Shown: positions 1 to 7,090, numbered from the stretch's first letter. The stretch is 26,468 bases of DNA from Oligosphaeraceae bacterium (GCA_012515455.1 JAAYYJ010000009.1:1-26468); one strand, 5' to 3'. Numbers and translations: made by a program. Notes: generated by a model not told the origin, from the letters alone.

Positions 1-232
1 CCGGCTCGCGCTGAGCCAGGCGGATATCCAGAAAGCCGACCTTGAATTCGCGGGCGAGTTCACGGATGATGCTGGACTTCCCAAGACCCGGCGCACCCCA
101 GACCATCAGCGGCGGCAACAGGTTGGCCTGACACTTTTTCTCCCAGAGCGAAGTCAGCTGCAGCCGGAGCAGTTTCTCCAGGTCACGGGTGGTGATGGGA
201 TTGTGATTGTTGATTTTGGGGATAGGATTCAT
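1..232 (-). CDS. AAA+ ATPase, MoxR-like (N-terminal part, runs off the window)
   Basis: Only the first 77 codons are present, because the gene continues beyond the left edge. The peptide starts MNPIPKINNH and holds a Walker A motif GAPGLGKS at residues 46-53. It then reads DIRLAQREP (69-77), a stretch typical of MoxR-like AAA ATPases that work with von Willebrand A-domain partners. The start is the ATG at 230-232. It is fixed by a strong ribosome binding site reading CAAAGGAGG on the minus strand (239-247) with a 6-base spacer. Proteins of this type are thought to act as chaperones that remodel or load metal into partner proteins, but the partner cannot be seen here. The ATPase fold is secure; the subfamily is a reading of one motif. 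Confidence 0.8.
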   Translation of the reverse strand, partial: MNPIPKINNHNPITTRDLEKLLRLQLTSLWEKKCQANLLPPLMVWGAPGLGKSSIIRELAREFKVGFLDIRLAQREP

Positions 233-500
233 CGGAAACCTCCTTTGTTTTTCACCACAGAACACACGGAATACACGGAAATTTTTGCAGGGTTGTTGCC
301 TTCTGATCTTGTTGTCTCCATTAGTGTAAATCCGGGGGGTGGACACCTATTGTCCGGGTGTGATAACGGCACCGCAATAAGCTGGAAAAACACCTCCGGG
401 ACCTGACCCGGCTGGCAGGAATTTCAGCCGGCAGGTACAAGCCTTTTGGGGGGCGCGAAAATGCGCCGGCTGATTATGAAATCATAAACGAGGCAATATA
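233..500. other. Gene-poor stretch between the AAA ATPase and the pseudopilin remnant
   Basis: No convincing gene is present here. It holds the AAA gene's ribosome binding site (239-247) and a three-unit 9-bp repeat (256-282). A small GGACA/TGTCC dyad lies at 341-355. A 7-bp hairpin CCGGCTG/CAGCCGG lies at 408-414 and 425-431, with no T run after it. A perfect 6-2-6 palindrome, TTATGA-aa-TCATAA, lies at 474-487. The mixture of small dyads next to a gene fragment looks like decayed sequence rather than one functional site. Confidence 0.5.
256..282. repeat. Three-unit 9-bp degenerate tandem repeat (CACGGAAnA type)
   Basis: Three consecutive 9-base units read CACAGAACA, CACGGAATA and CACGGAAAT, preceded by TTCAC. 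Repeats of this style, alternating short CAC and GGAA or GAGA blocks after ACCAC, are scattered between genes in many environmental bacteria. They give rise to spurious peptides such as TTEHTEYTE. The unit structure is seen directly. The link to a dispersed family is from general knowledge and was not checked against this genome. Confidence 0.6.
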
Positions 501-791
501 GTGATAATAACTCTTGGTGCAGCGGTGCATGGCCAGGCGGGCAGGGCACCAGCCACGCCAGCACAACCCGCTCAGCTGATCACCAACTGGCGGCACCCAT
601 GGGATACCGCGATGCTCGGCGAGACTATTACCGGCAGCCGCTTCAACTATGGCAACCCGAACGACACCACCTGGTCATTGCTGCTGCCAATCCGTTTGCG
701 ACATAACAACGCCACCAATTTCGTCCATTGCCATGGCAGAGTCTCACAACTGAATTTCAATTCCGTTCCCTGGCGGCGGTTCGGAATAAAG
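501..791 (+). pseudogene. C-terminal remnant of an H-X9-DG type prepilin (DUF1559-like)
   Basis: The frame is open from 480, after a stop at 477-479. It reads a peptide whose end matches the prepilin-associated H-X9-DG signature: RHNNATNFVHCHGRVSQLNF, with the His codon at 702-704 and the usual Asp-Gly replaced by His-Gly at 732-737. In intact family members this segment is the C-terminal tail of a 200-300 residue pseudopilin with an N-terminal methylation motif. Here that N-terminal part is missing. The Asp-to-His change needs only one base (GAT or GAC to CAT or CAC). The frame then runs on into the next gene out of phase. I read it as a degraded gene tail. The phylum hint comes from this family's expansion in Lentisphaerota and Planctomycetota. 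Confidence 0.55.
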
Positions 792-801
792 CGAGGTTTT
801 C

Positions 802-2703
802 ATGTTCAAGTACAACAGTCCCAAATTGACCGCTGTGCGCCTGCAGGATGGCTTCCTGGCTCCCCGGCAGCGTACGAATGCCAAGGTGACCATCCCTGCC
901 GCAGTGCAGCAGTGCCGCGAGACTGGCCGCATTGACGCGTTCCTCCTGCAGTGGCGCCCGGGAATGCCCCGCAAGCCGCATATTTTCTGGGATTCTGATT
1001 TTGCCAAAGTGCTTGAAGGCATGGCCTTGCAACTGCTTGTCACGTCAGATGCAAGTCTGGCTGCCGCACTGGATGAATATGTCGATCTGGTGATATCGGC
1101 GCAACAGCCCGATGGCTACTTGAATACCTATTTTACCCAGGTCGAGCCGGAAAAACGCTGGCAAAAGCTGTTCTGCAATCACGAGCTGTATTGTGCCGGG
1201 CACCTGATGGAAGCCGCGGTCGCGCATTTTCAGGCCACGGGACAACGGAAATTTCTCGACTGCCTGTGCCGCTATGCGGACTATATCGGTACGGTTTTCG
1301 GACCGGGCCCGGGGCAGAAAAAGGGATATCCCGGCCATGAGGAAATCGAACTGGCGCTCTGTAAACTCTACGACACCACAGGTGAAAAACGCTACCTGGA
1401 CCTGGCAGAATTCTTTGTCCGCGAACGTGGGCAGGAGCCCAATTATTTTCACGTGGAAGAGGGGGTGGCGGCAGACCATCTGCCGGCCATGCAGGCACAT
1501 CGTCCAGTAGCGGAACAACATACTGCCGAAGGACATGCGGTGCGGGCGGTGTATCTCTATTCGGCTATGGCGGACCTGGCGGCCCGCACAGGGGACCAAG
1601 TGCTGCTGGCCCGCTGTGAAGAAATCTGGTCCAACATCACTGAGAAGCGGATGTACCTGACCGGGGGAATTGGCTCGACTCCCATCGGTGAACGCTTCAC
1701 CCTCGATTATCATCTGCCCCAGGACGGGTATGCCGAATCATGCGCCGCCATGGGGTTGGTTTTTTTCACCCGGCGCATGCTGAATCTGACCGGCAAGCGC
1801 CAATACGCGGATGTCCTGGAACAGATTCTTTACAACGGCGCCTTGAGCGGCATCAGCCTGGCCGGTGACCGCTTTTTTTATGTCAATCGCCTGGAAAGCG
1901 GCAGCGACACCTGGGAGCGGGGGGACACCTTTGCCAAGGACCGGCGCCCCTGGTTTTCCTGTTCCTGCTGCCCGACCTCATTCTGCCGCTTTATGCCGCA
2001 GTTGGCGACCTTCTGCTGGAGCTGGGCGGAACAGGAACTGCGCCTGGAAATTCCGGCGGCCGGTCAGGCCACCTTCTGCAACTGCCAGGTGGAAGTGCAA
2101 AGCCAATATCCCTATGACGGAACGATCCGGGTTATTTTCCATGGGCAGGAACAGTTCACCTTCTCCTGCCGCATCCCGGGCTGGTGCCCAAGATTCGCCG
2201 TTGCCCTCAATGGAAAGTACCAGTACCAGAACACCATTTTGCAGGAGAACGGCTATCTTTCCTGGAACCGTCTTTGGCAGGACGGCGAGGTGCTGGAAAT
2301 TACGCTGGATATGCCAGTGGCATTCGTCCGTGCGGATTGGCGTGTTTCCGCCTGCCGGGGCGCTGTGGCCATCCGGCGCGGACCGCTGGTCTATGCCGTG
2401 GAAGGACTGGATAATGCCGCGGACCCCGGCGCATTAGTGCTGGACCTGAAAAGCCCGTGGCAACCGGAACCGGTGCCCGGACTCCCCGAGGGGACACTCG
2501 GTTTGCGCGGCCAGGGCTGGCAGGAATGCCTCCCGCAGGACCGCGGTCTTTATTTCATCGACTCACCGCAGTGGGAACCGGCCTCAATTCTGGCCGTGCC
2601 GTATGCGCTGTGGCAGAACCGGGGTGATACCCGCATGAGCGTCTGGCTGCGCAGCGGCAACGAATGCTGTCCGGACCAGGCCGGCCGGGACAGGTTTATT
2701 TGA
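802..2703 (+). CDS. Beta-L-arabinofuranosidase, GH127 family (DUF1680)
   Basis: This 633-residue protein matches the GH127 family, whose characterised member HypBA1 removes beta-L-arabinofuranose from plant hydroxyproline-linked glycans. The conserved core is present: GGIGST at 288-293, the likely acid/base Glu297, zinc ligands Glu312 and Cys314, and the adjacent pair Cys389-Cys390 followed by Pro. In HypBA1 the first of these paired cysteines is the nucleophile. The loop between Glu297 and Glu312 is one residue shorter than in HypBA1. The substrate could differ, since GH127 and related families are broad. No signal peptide is visible, so a cytoplasmic site is likely. The ATG at 802 follows GAGG at 793-796. 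The gene stands alone and its stop overlaps the convergent aminotransferase gene by 8 bases. Confidence 0.88.
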   Translation: MFKYNSPKLTAVRLQDGFLAPRQRTNAKVTIPAAVQQCRETGRIDAFLLQWRPGMPRKPHIFWDSDFAKVLEGMALQLLVTSDASLAAALDEYVDLVISAQQPDGYLNTYFTQVEPEKRWQKLFCNHELYCAGHLMEAAVAHFQATGQRKFLDCLCRYADYIGTVFGPGPGQKKGYPGHEEIELALCKLYDTTGEKRYLDLAEFFVRERGQEPNYFHVEEGVAADHLPAMQAHRPVAEQHTAEGHAVRAVYLYSAMADLAARTGDQVLLARCEEIWSNITEKRMYLTGGIGSTPIGERFTLDYHLPQDGYAESCAAMGLVFFTRRMLNLTGKRQYADVLEQILYNGALSGISLAGDRFFYVNRLESGSDTWERGDTFAKDRRPWFSCSCCPTSFCRFMPQLATFCWSWAEQELRLEIPAAGQATFCNCQVEVQSQYPYDGTIRVIFHGQEQFTFSCRIPGWCPRFAVALNGKYQYQNTILQENGYLSWNRLWQDGEVLEITLDMPVAFVRADWRVSACRGAVAIRRGPLVYAVEGLDNAADPGALVLDLKSPWQPEPVPGLPEGTLGLRGQGWQECLPQDRGLYFIDSPQWEPASILAVPYALWQNRGDTRMSVWLRSGNECCPDQAGRDRFI

Positions 2704-4024
2704 CCAGCCGCTGGAAGCCGGTGTGCGCTTCCGGGGCGCGCAGATGCCTCCTGACGCAGTCGGGGCCCTCTGCGGCAATGGGTGCCAATTCTGCGAATAC
2801 CCGTTTGACCGCTTGGGCAAAACGCGCGAATTCCTGCTCGCCGTGGGCCAGGGTCGGGTAAACGGCGCAACCGGTCAGAATATCCTCTTCCAGCATGATT
2901 TGAGTATAGAGCGTGCGCAAGGCATTGGGCTCCGGCACGGCAAACGCAAAAGACGGCAGGCAGCCGAACTGGCTGGTGATTTTGAGCGGCAGCCCGACCG
3001 ACGCAGCACTTTCTGCCCAGAGGCGCATAATCCGCTCACCCATGGCGGTGACCTTCTCCGCGACCCGCGTTTTTTCCATTTTGGCAATGGTCGCCAGGGC
3101 GGCCGCGGGCCCGACCCTTTCGGTCCAATAGGTGCTGCTGAGGAAGGCTTTTTCGGCCCCCGGGCGCATTTTCTCGTTGCCGATTACGGCCCCGATGGGA
3201 TGGCCGTTTCCGAGTGCCTTGGAGAAAATGGCCAGGTCCGGATTGACACCGAAGGAAAGATGTGCCCCACCGAAGCGGTAGCGCCAGCCGATGGTTATTT
3301 CATCAAAGATCAGCATGATTCCGTATTGGTCACAGGCCTGGCGCAGGGCTTCGAGGAAGCCCGGGGCGGGGAGCTCGTGGCGGCAGGGTTCGGCGATAAT
3401 GGCGGCGATGGCGTTGCCCTGTTCCCGCAGAATCTGCTGCAGGCGGGTGAAATCGCCGTGCAGGCAGGGTATTCCCGTACCCCGGAGTTCCTGCGGGACT
3501 CCATAAGGAGACAGACCGGGGAGCCACATCTCGCCCAATGCGGCTGCGTTTTCCAGGTTTGCCGCCAGATACCAGTCCTGCCAGCCGTGATAGCCGGAAA
3601 TGATCACCTTCGAACGTTCAGTCGCGGCGCGGGCAATGCGTATGGCCACGGCTGCCGTTTCGCCGCCGCAGCGGGCAAAGCGCGCGTATTTTGCCCACGG
3701 ATGGATGGCGCAGAGCCGTTCCGCTAATTCCACTTCCTCCGCTGGATTCAAAGTAGAGAAGCTGCCGTCGCGAACGGTTTTGATCACTGCTTCGCTGACG
3801 TCGTCATCATTGAAGCCCAGCAGGCTGGCACCGATGCCACAGGTGGAAAAATCGAGCCAGCGCCGTCCGTCCAAATCGGTGATATGACATCCTTTGGCGT
3901 GGGTGAAATAGGCTGGCCAGAGCTCGGGTGCCATCATCTCCGGGCGTTTGCTCAACAGCTGGGTGCCGCCGGGGATAATCTGTTTGGCTTGTTGGTAGCG
4001 TGCCTGGGTCAGGGAGATTTGCAT
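2696..4024 (-). CDS. Class III PLP aminotransferase, glutamate-1-semialdehyde aminomutase-like
   Basis: A 442-residue protein of the fold-type I, class III aminotransferase group, closest in pattern to glutamate-1-semialdehyde 2,1-aminomutase. Counting from MQISL, the PLP-contacting Asp241 lies in IFDEITIGWR and the Schiff-base Lys269 in SKALGNGHPIGAV. The frame is open back to 4252. The family normally begins near MQISLTQARY, however, and the extra 76 residues look like untranslated leader, so I chose the ATG at 4022-4024. The site upstream of it is weak (AAAGATGAA), so the start is not certain. No other haem-pathway gene is near. An aminotransferase for a modified sugar or amino acid is as likely as true GSAM activity. 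The gene converges on the GH127 gene and overlaps its stop. Confidence 0.8.
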   Translation of the reverse strand: MQISLTQARYQQAKQIIPGGTQLLSKRPEMMAPELWPAYFTHAKGCHITDLDGRRWLDFSTCGIGASLLGFNDDDVSEAVIKTVRDGSFSTLNPAEEVELAERLCAIHPWAKYARFARCGGETAAVAIRIARAATERSKVIISGYHGWQDWYLAANLENAAALGEMWLPGLSPYGVPQELRGTGIPCLHGDFTRLQQILREQGNAIAAIIAEPCRHELPAPGFLEALRQACDQYGIMLIFDEITIGWRYRFGGAHLSFGVNPDLAIFSKALGNGHPIGAVIGNEKMRPGAEKAFLSSTYWTERVGPAAALATIAKMEKTRVAEKVTAMGERIMRLWAESAASVGLPLKITSQFGCLPSFAFAVPEPNALRTLYTQIMLEEDILTGCAVYPTLAHGEQEFARFAQAVKRVFAELAPIAAEGPDCVRRHLRAPEAHTGFQRLVK

Positions 4025-4451
4025 AAATTCATCTTTGCGGTGCCCGAGCCCGCGGTTTGGTTGCAGGTGCTGCTGAGGTTCATGCCGCCGGTTTGGCTCT
4101 TCCGGCACCGGATCGCGCAGAGCCACCAATCTGCCGGGAGAAATGCCAGCACTGCGCCGGTTCATGGTCTTAATGTAAAGGCGGATATCTGAAAGTGCAA
4201 TTGCGCCTGGCAACGCTGCGGGGACGCTGGAAAAGCTCCGCCGGAGTTGCAAAACTGCAAAACCAGGCTACTTTTTTCTGGCAGCAGAATCGCCAGGCCG
4301 GGTTGCGCCGGAATTCTCAGGCCAGACCGGCTTATTCCGCCGCAGTCGGGTCGGGATCAGTGCCAGTCAACAACTGTCGGCCAGGATTTCCACCAGGACT
4401 GCACCGGGATGCGGCCTGCCGCCATCCTCTACCACAACCCCAGGAGTGAAT
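4025..4451. other. 427-base divergent intergenic region
   Basis: This separates the leftward aminotransferase gene from the rightward sialidase-fold gene and should hold both promoters. I can point to one good candidate promoter on the minus strand (4172-4200). The ribosome binding site of the rightward gene, AGGAG, lies at 4442-4446. A short direct repeat TGCAAAA occurs twice around 4245-4260. No small gene or RNA was recognised. Confidence 0.45.
4172..4200 (-). promoter_or_regulatory. Candidate sigma-70 promoter for the aminotransferase gene
   Basis: On the minus strand TTGCAC (complement of 4195-4200) is followed after exactly 17 bases by TACATT (complement of 4172-4177). This is a fair match to the -35/-10 consensus. 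Transcription would start near 4165, giving a leader of about 140 bases before the chosen ATG at 4024. An in-frame ATG at 4163-4165 lies close to the predicted start point. A leaderless longer protein is therefore possible but does not fit the family. Confidence 0.35.
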
Positions 4452-5558
4452 ATGATGCAAGATGTCTGCTATATCGGAAGCCAGCCCGGCAACCCCCGCA
4501 ATTCAGAGGGGGCATTTTTGTCGCTGCGGGACGGGCGGGTAATTTTCATTTATACGCGTTACGAGGGGCATGACCCAGAAGACAATGCCAGCGCCGACCT
4601 CGCGTTGCTCGAAAGTGCGGACGACGGCCTGACCTGGCCCAAAGCCCCGCGCATTGTTTTGGCCCGCGGGAATGCCGACAACATCATGAGCGTCTCCCTG
4701 TTGCGCCTCCATTCCGGGCGGATTATGCTGTTGTATGTCCGGAATTTTACCAGTCCGGATGGGGAGCAGCACTGCGTGCCGTATGAGGCTTTTTCCGATG
4801 ATGAGGCCGCGACTTGGACCACGCCGCGCCTGGTGCTGCCGGATAGCGGTTACCACGTGGTCTGCAACGACCGTCTGGTGCAGCTGTCCACGGGGCGGAT
4901 CATCATCCCCGTCTCTCCCTGGATTGAGGTCACGGCGCCGGAAAGGAAAAAAGTCATGGTCACTCATTTTCTGCTTTCCGACGATGAGGGTGCGACCTGG
5001 CGCAGCTGCCGGGATTATTGGTACCCGCCTGTGAACACCAAATCGCTGCAGGAACCAGGCGTGGTGGAGCTGGCAGACGGTCGCCTCTGGGCGTGGGCGC
5101 GCACAAGCTCGAACTACCAGTTCGGGGCCTATTCCAGCGATGGCGGCGAGACTTGGAGCGAGGTCAAGCCGCTGCTCGCCTTCTGCTCGCCGCTGTCGCC
5201 GATGACCGTCAAGCGCAATCCCGTCAGCCAGCGCCTGACTGCAGTCTGGAACGACCACCAGCCCCGCTGGAACGTCCCCGTGCCGACCGAGAAAATTCCC
5301 CACTGGAAGGAATGCAAAACTGCCGGACGTACCCCGTTCGTGCTGGCGGAAAGCGGCGACGAAGGCCAGCACTGGCAGGCGACCTTGCTGGAGGACGACC
5401 CCAAGCGCGGCTTCAGTTATACGGCGATGCATTTTACCAGCACCGCGCTGCTGCTGGGATATTGCTGCGGCGGTCTGAATGGCACGATGATGCTCCAGGA
5501 CTTAAAAATCCGGCGTATCCCGTTTGACCCTGCTACCGGAGCCCTGAATTTCAAATAG
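4452..5558 (+). CDS. Sialidase-fold glycan enzyme with five Asp boxes (BNR family)
   Basis: A 368-residue six-bladed propeller protein. Five Asp-box motifs (S-x-D-x-G-x-T-W type) are visible at residues 55-62, 115-122, 176-183, 228-235 and 301-308, one per blade. Proteins with this pattern are annotated as exo-alpha-sialidases (GH33-like), but the fold is shared by several glycoside hydrolases and lyases, so the substrate is open. There is no signal peptide, unlike most secreted sialidases. AGGAG at 4442-4446 overlaps a possible GTG start at 4446 and sits 5 bases before the ATG at 4452, so I chose 4452. The nearest neighbours are a divergent aminotransferase and a convergent PTPS-family gene, with no sialic acid catabolic genes in view. 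Confidence 0.75.
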   Translation: MMQDVCYIGSQPGNPRNSEGAFLSLRDGRVIFIYTRYEGHDPEDNASADLALLESADDGLTWPKAPRIVLARGNADNIMSVSLLRLHSGRIMLLYVRNFTSPDGEQHCVPYEAFSDDEAATWTTPRLVLPDSGYHVVCNDRLVQLSTGRIIIPVSPWIEVTAPERKKVMVTHFLLSDDEGATWRSCRDYWYPPVNTKSLQEPGVVELADGRLWAWARTSSNYQFGAYSSDGGETWSEVKPLLAFCSPLSPMTVKRNPVSQRLTAVWNDHQPRWNVPVPTEKIPHWKECKTAGRTPFVLAESGDEGQHWQATLLEDDPKRGFSYTAMHFTSTALLLGYCCGGLNGTMMLQDLKIRRIPFDPATGALNFK

Positions 5559-5625
5559 AGAGTGGTACGGTCCAGGATTTTCGCAGCCCCGGCCGCGACT
5601 CAGGCTGGCCTGCCCAATAACCGGG

Positions 5626-5667
5626 TAAACAAAAAGGCCGGAATGGCACGGGCAGTACCATTCCGGC
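5626..5667 (-). terminator. Rho-independent terminator of the PTPS-family gene
   Basis: A perfect 10-base stem, GCCGGAATGG (5637-5646) and CCATTCCGGC (5658-5667), encloses an 11-base loop. Read on the minus strand the stem is followed by CCTTTTTGTTTA (5626-5636 region). It lies about 20 bases past the stop codon of the minus-strand gene at 5687. It also protects that gene from rightward transcription of the sialidase-fold gene only in part, because the T run is on the minus-strand side. Confidence 0.85.
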
Positions 5668-5686
5668 GCAGAATGCAGGTTACGGC

Positions 5687-6253
5687 TTATTTCTTTTTAT
5701 AGCCGCATTTCGGGCAGACGCCGTCAGCGCCCATGGTGATTCCGCAGCGCGGGCAGCGGTCGATGGACTTGGAGGTTTGGTACTCCTGGCTGGCGGCGTT
5801 GACACCGCTGGTGAAGGTGAGTTTCGCGATGTTGAGTTTGTCTTTCAGCAGCTCGTAGACCATCTTGATCATACCTTCGACCGTCATGGTCTCCTTGGTG
5901 ACCACCAGGCGGCAGTCGGGATAGGCAGTGCACAGCTCAGTCTTGAAGGCTTCACCCTTCATCTGGTTGGTCGGCGCGCCGTTCTTGATCCCCTGCTGCT
6001 CGTAAACCCCGAGAATGGCCGGCAGCAGCGGGTCATCTTCGCGCAGAACCAAGGCGTGATCGAAGTTCTTGAGCACAGCCCAAGCGGTTTTCTGGATTTC
6101 ATTGCAGGGGAAAACCATGTTCACGCCGGGATTAACGCTGTCCTCAACCTCGATGGTGAGAACGCCGGTGTGGCCGTGCAGATATTGGGCCTCACCCTGG
6201 AAGCGGTAAAAACGGTGAGCGTACTGGATGTCAAAAGTGGTGATGGATCGCAT
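5687..6253 (-). CDS. 6-pyruvoyl-tetrahydropterin synthase / QueD-family protein with C-terminal zinc ribbon
   Basis: This 188-residue protein has the COG0720 T-fold pattern: zinc-binding His13 in YAHRF and His26/His28 in LHGH, plus an FDH(A)L element at 64-68. The family includes QueD (queuosine), PTPS (biopterin) and PTPS-III (folate). The catalytic Cys that QueD and PTPS carry shortly before the HGH motif is absent. A Glu (Glu21) lies nearby, which recalls PTPS-III enzymes where Glu replaces Cys, though the spacing is not a clean match. After the T-fold, residues 167-183 form CPRC and CPKC pairs, a zinc ribbon not normal for the family. The ATG at 6251-6253 follows a good AGGAGT site (6261-6266). 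It lies 110 bases after the PerR-like gene on the same strand and may share its transcript. A strong terminator follows it. Confidence 0.8.
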   Translation of the reverse strand: MRSITTFDIQYAHRFYRFQGEAQYLHGHTGVLTIEVEDSVNPGVNMVFPCNEIQKTAWAVLKNFDHALVLREDDPLLPAILGVYEQQGIKNGAPTNQMKGEAFKTELCTAYPDCRLVVTKETMTVEGMIKMVYELLKDKLNIAKLTFTSGVNAASQEYQTSKSIDRCPRCGITMGADGVCPKCGYKKK

Positions 6254-6296
6254 GCGTCGTACTCCTTCGATTTGGGGTTTGGGACTTTAGGCGGAA

Positions 6297-6311
6297 CCGG
6301 AAGAATTCCGG
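6297..6311. repeat. Short perfect hairpin between the PerR-like and PTPS-family genes
   Basis: CCGGAA and TTCCGG flank a 3-base GAA, giving a compact 6-bp hairpin 53 bases past the PerR-like stop codon. No T run follows on either strand, so it is not a standard terminator. It may be a pause or RNA-processing site that sets the relative level of the two genes, or may have no role. Confidence 0.35.
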
Positions 6312-6363
6312 CCCACCAGGAAAACACCAGGCGAAAGCAGGCGGGGACGAGTCCAGACCGGAC

Positions 6364-6840
6364 TCAGGCCCGCTTTGGCGCAGGACAAGGACCTTCTCCG
6401 CCGGACTGGACGCCAGGCCCGGCTGCGGCAGTACAAGCCGCGCAGAGACCAATGATGCGAAATTCAGTATGCCTGGTCGTAAAACCATGCATTTCCTGGG
6501 GCAGAAGCGGCTTCTGTGGCAGGTCAAAATCAACCACGCAACCGCATCGCTCACAGATCAGGTGGCCGTGATCGGAAACCCGGCCGTCAAAACGCGCATC
6601 GGTGATCTGGTCCATCCGGTTGATGACTCCGAACTCAGCCAGCTCACACAGTATCCGGAATACACTCTCCCGGGTGATGGTCGGTATCCGCTTGCGGACC
6701 ATTGTCCAGGTCCGATTCACATCCGGATGCTGCAGGTTTTGCCGCATGTAGGAATACACCGCATAACGCTGGGGCGTGCAACGGCAGCCATGCGACTGGC
6801 ACAGCTGCTGAAATTCTTGGTAGTCTGATGACTGGGGCAT
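6364..6840 (-). CDS. perR: PerR-type Fur-family metal/peroxide-sensing repressor
   Basis: A 158-residue Fur-superfamily regulator with an N-terminal winged helix (about 10-80) and a C-terminal dimerisation domain. The structural zinc cysteines are Cys96, Cys99, Cys133 and Cys136. The regulatory-site residues of Bacillus subtilis PerR (His37, Asp85, His91, His93, Asp104) appear here as His38, Asp85, His91, His93 and Asp104, within DARFDG and SDHGHLICERCG. Asp85 and Asp104 are diagnostic for PerR over Fur and Zur. PerR senses peroxide by iron-catalysed oxidation of the histidines and then releases catalase and stress genes; no such gene lies in the window. I took the ATG at 6838-6840 rather than 6870, since it fits family length. 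Neither has a good ribosome binding site. The last 22 residues are a low-complexity tail. Confidence 0.85.
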   Translation of the reverse strand: MPQSSDYQEFQQLCQSHGCRCTPQRYAVYSYMRQNLQHPDVNRTWTMVRKRIPTITRESVFRILCELAEFGVINRMDQITDARFDGRVSDHGHLICERCGCVVDFDLPQKPLLPQEMHGFTTRHTEFRIIGLCAACTAAAGPGVQSGGEGPCPAPKRA

Positions 6841-6886
6841 GAGATCAACTCGATGATGGCTGAAATGCAAGATTTAATCGGTCGCA

Positions 6887-6901
6887 CTTAAATGAATATA
6901 A
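6887..6901 (-). promoter_or_regulatory. Candidate PerR box overlapping the regulator's own -10 region
   Basis: On the minus strand 6901-6887 reads TTATATTCATTTAAG. It matches the B. subtilis PerR box TTATAATnATTATAA at 10 of 14 fixed positions. It contains TATATT, a likely -10 element for the PerR-like gene about 50 bases downstream. Placement over the -10 would allow autorepression. The match is moderate and the region is AT-rich, so chance is a real alternative. Confidence 0.3.
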
Positions 6902-6910
6902 TCTCTATTT

Positions 6911-6950
6911 GGCGATTGCAAGGCGAAAATCGCTTTTTTTTGCAAAAAAG
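6911..6950 (+). terminator. Weak intrinsic terminator or attenuator upstream of the second sialidase-fold gene
   Basis: On the plus strand GCGATT (6912-6917) and AATCGC (6928-6933) form a short stem with a 10-base loop, followed immediately by eight T residues (6934-6941). The T run can instead pair with the A run at 6944-6949 (CTTTTTT against AAAAAAG), an alternative fold that would remove the terminator's U tract. It lies 140 bases before the ATG at 7091, so it may insulate that gene or act as an attenuator. The stem is short and only partly GC. Confidence 0.35.
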
Positions 6951-7090
6951 TTCTGCGGCCCGTAACATTGTTCAGGTTCCAGCTCTTGTGCTGAGCACCA
7001 GATTTCGCCCATTAACCGAAATTCCAGATTATATTATCATCGTGTCGCTTGAGGTGCCGCAGTCAGCAGAAGATTTCACCGGAGCAGGTT

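Noticed and set aside
331..360. Possible insertion-sequence end (GGTGGACA...TGTCC)
   Set aside because: Only a 5-base dyad is present, with no matching second end, no target duplication and no transposase fragment.
408..431. Possible terminator CCGGCTG/CAGCCGG
   Set aside because: The stem is short, no T run follows, and no gene ends just before it.
2723..3727. A 334-codon plus-strand open frame
   Set aside because: It is antisense to the aminotransferase gene, whose PLP motifs are intact, and its peptide shows no domain.
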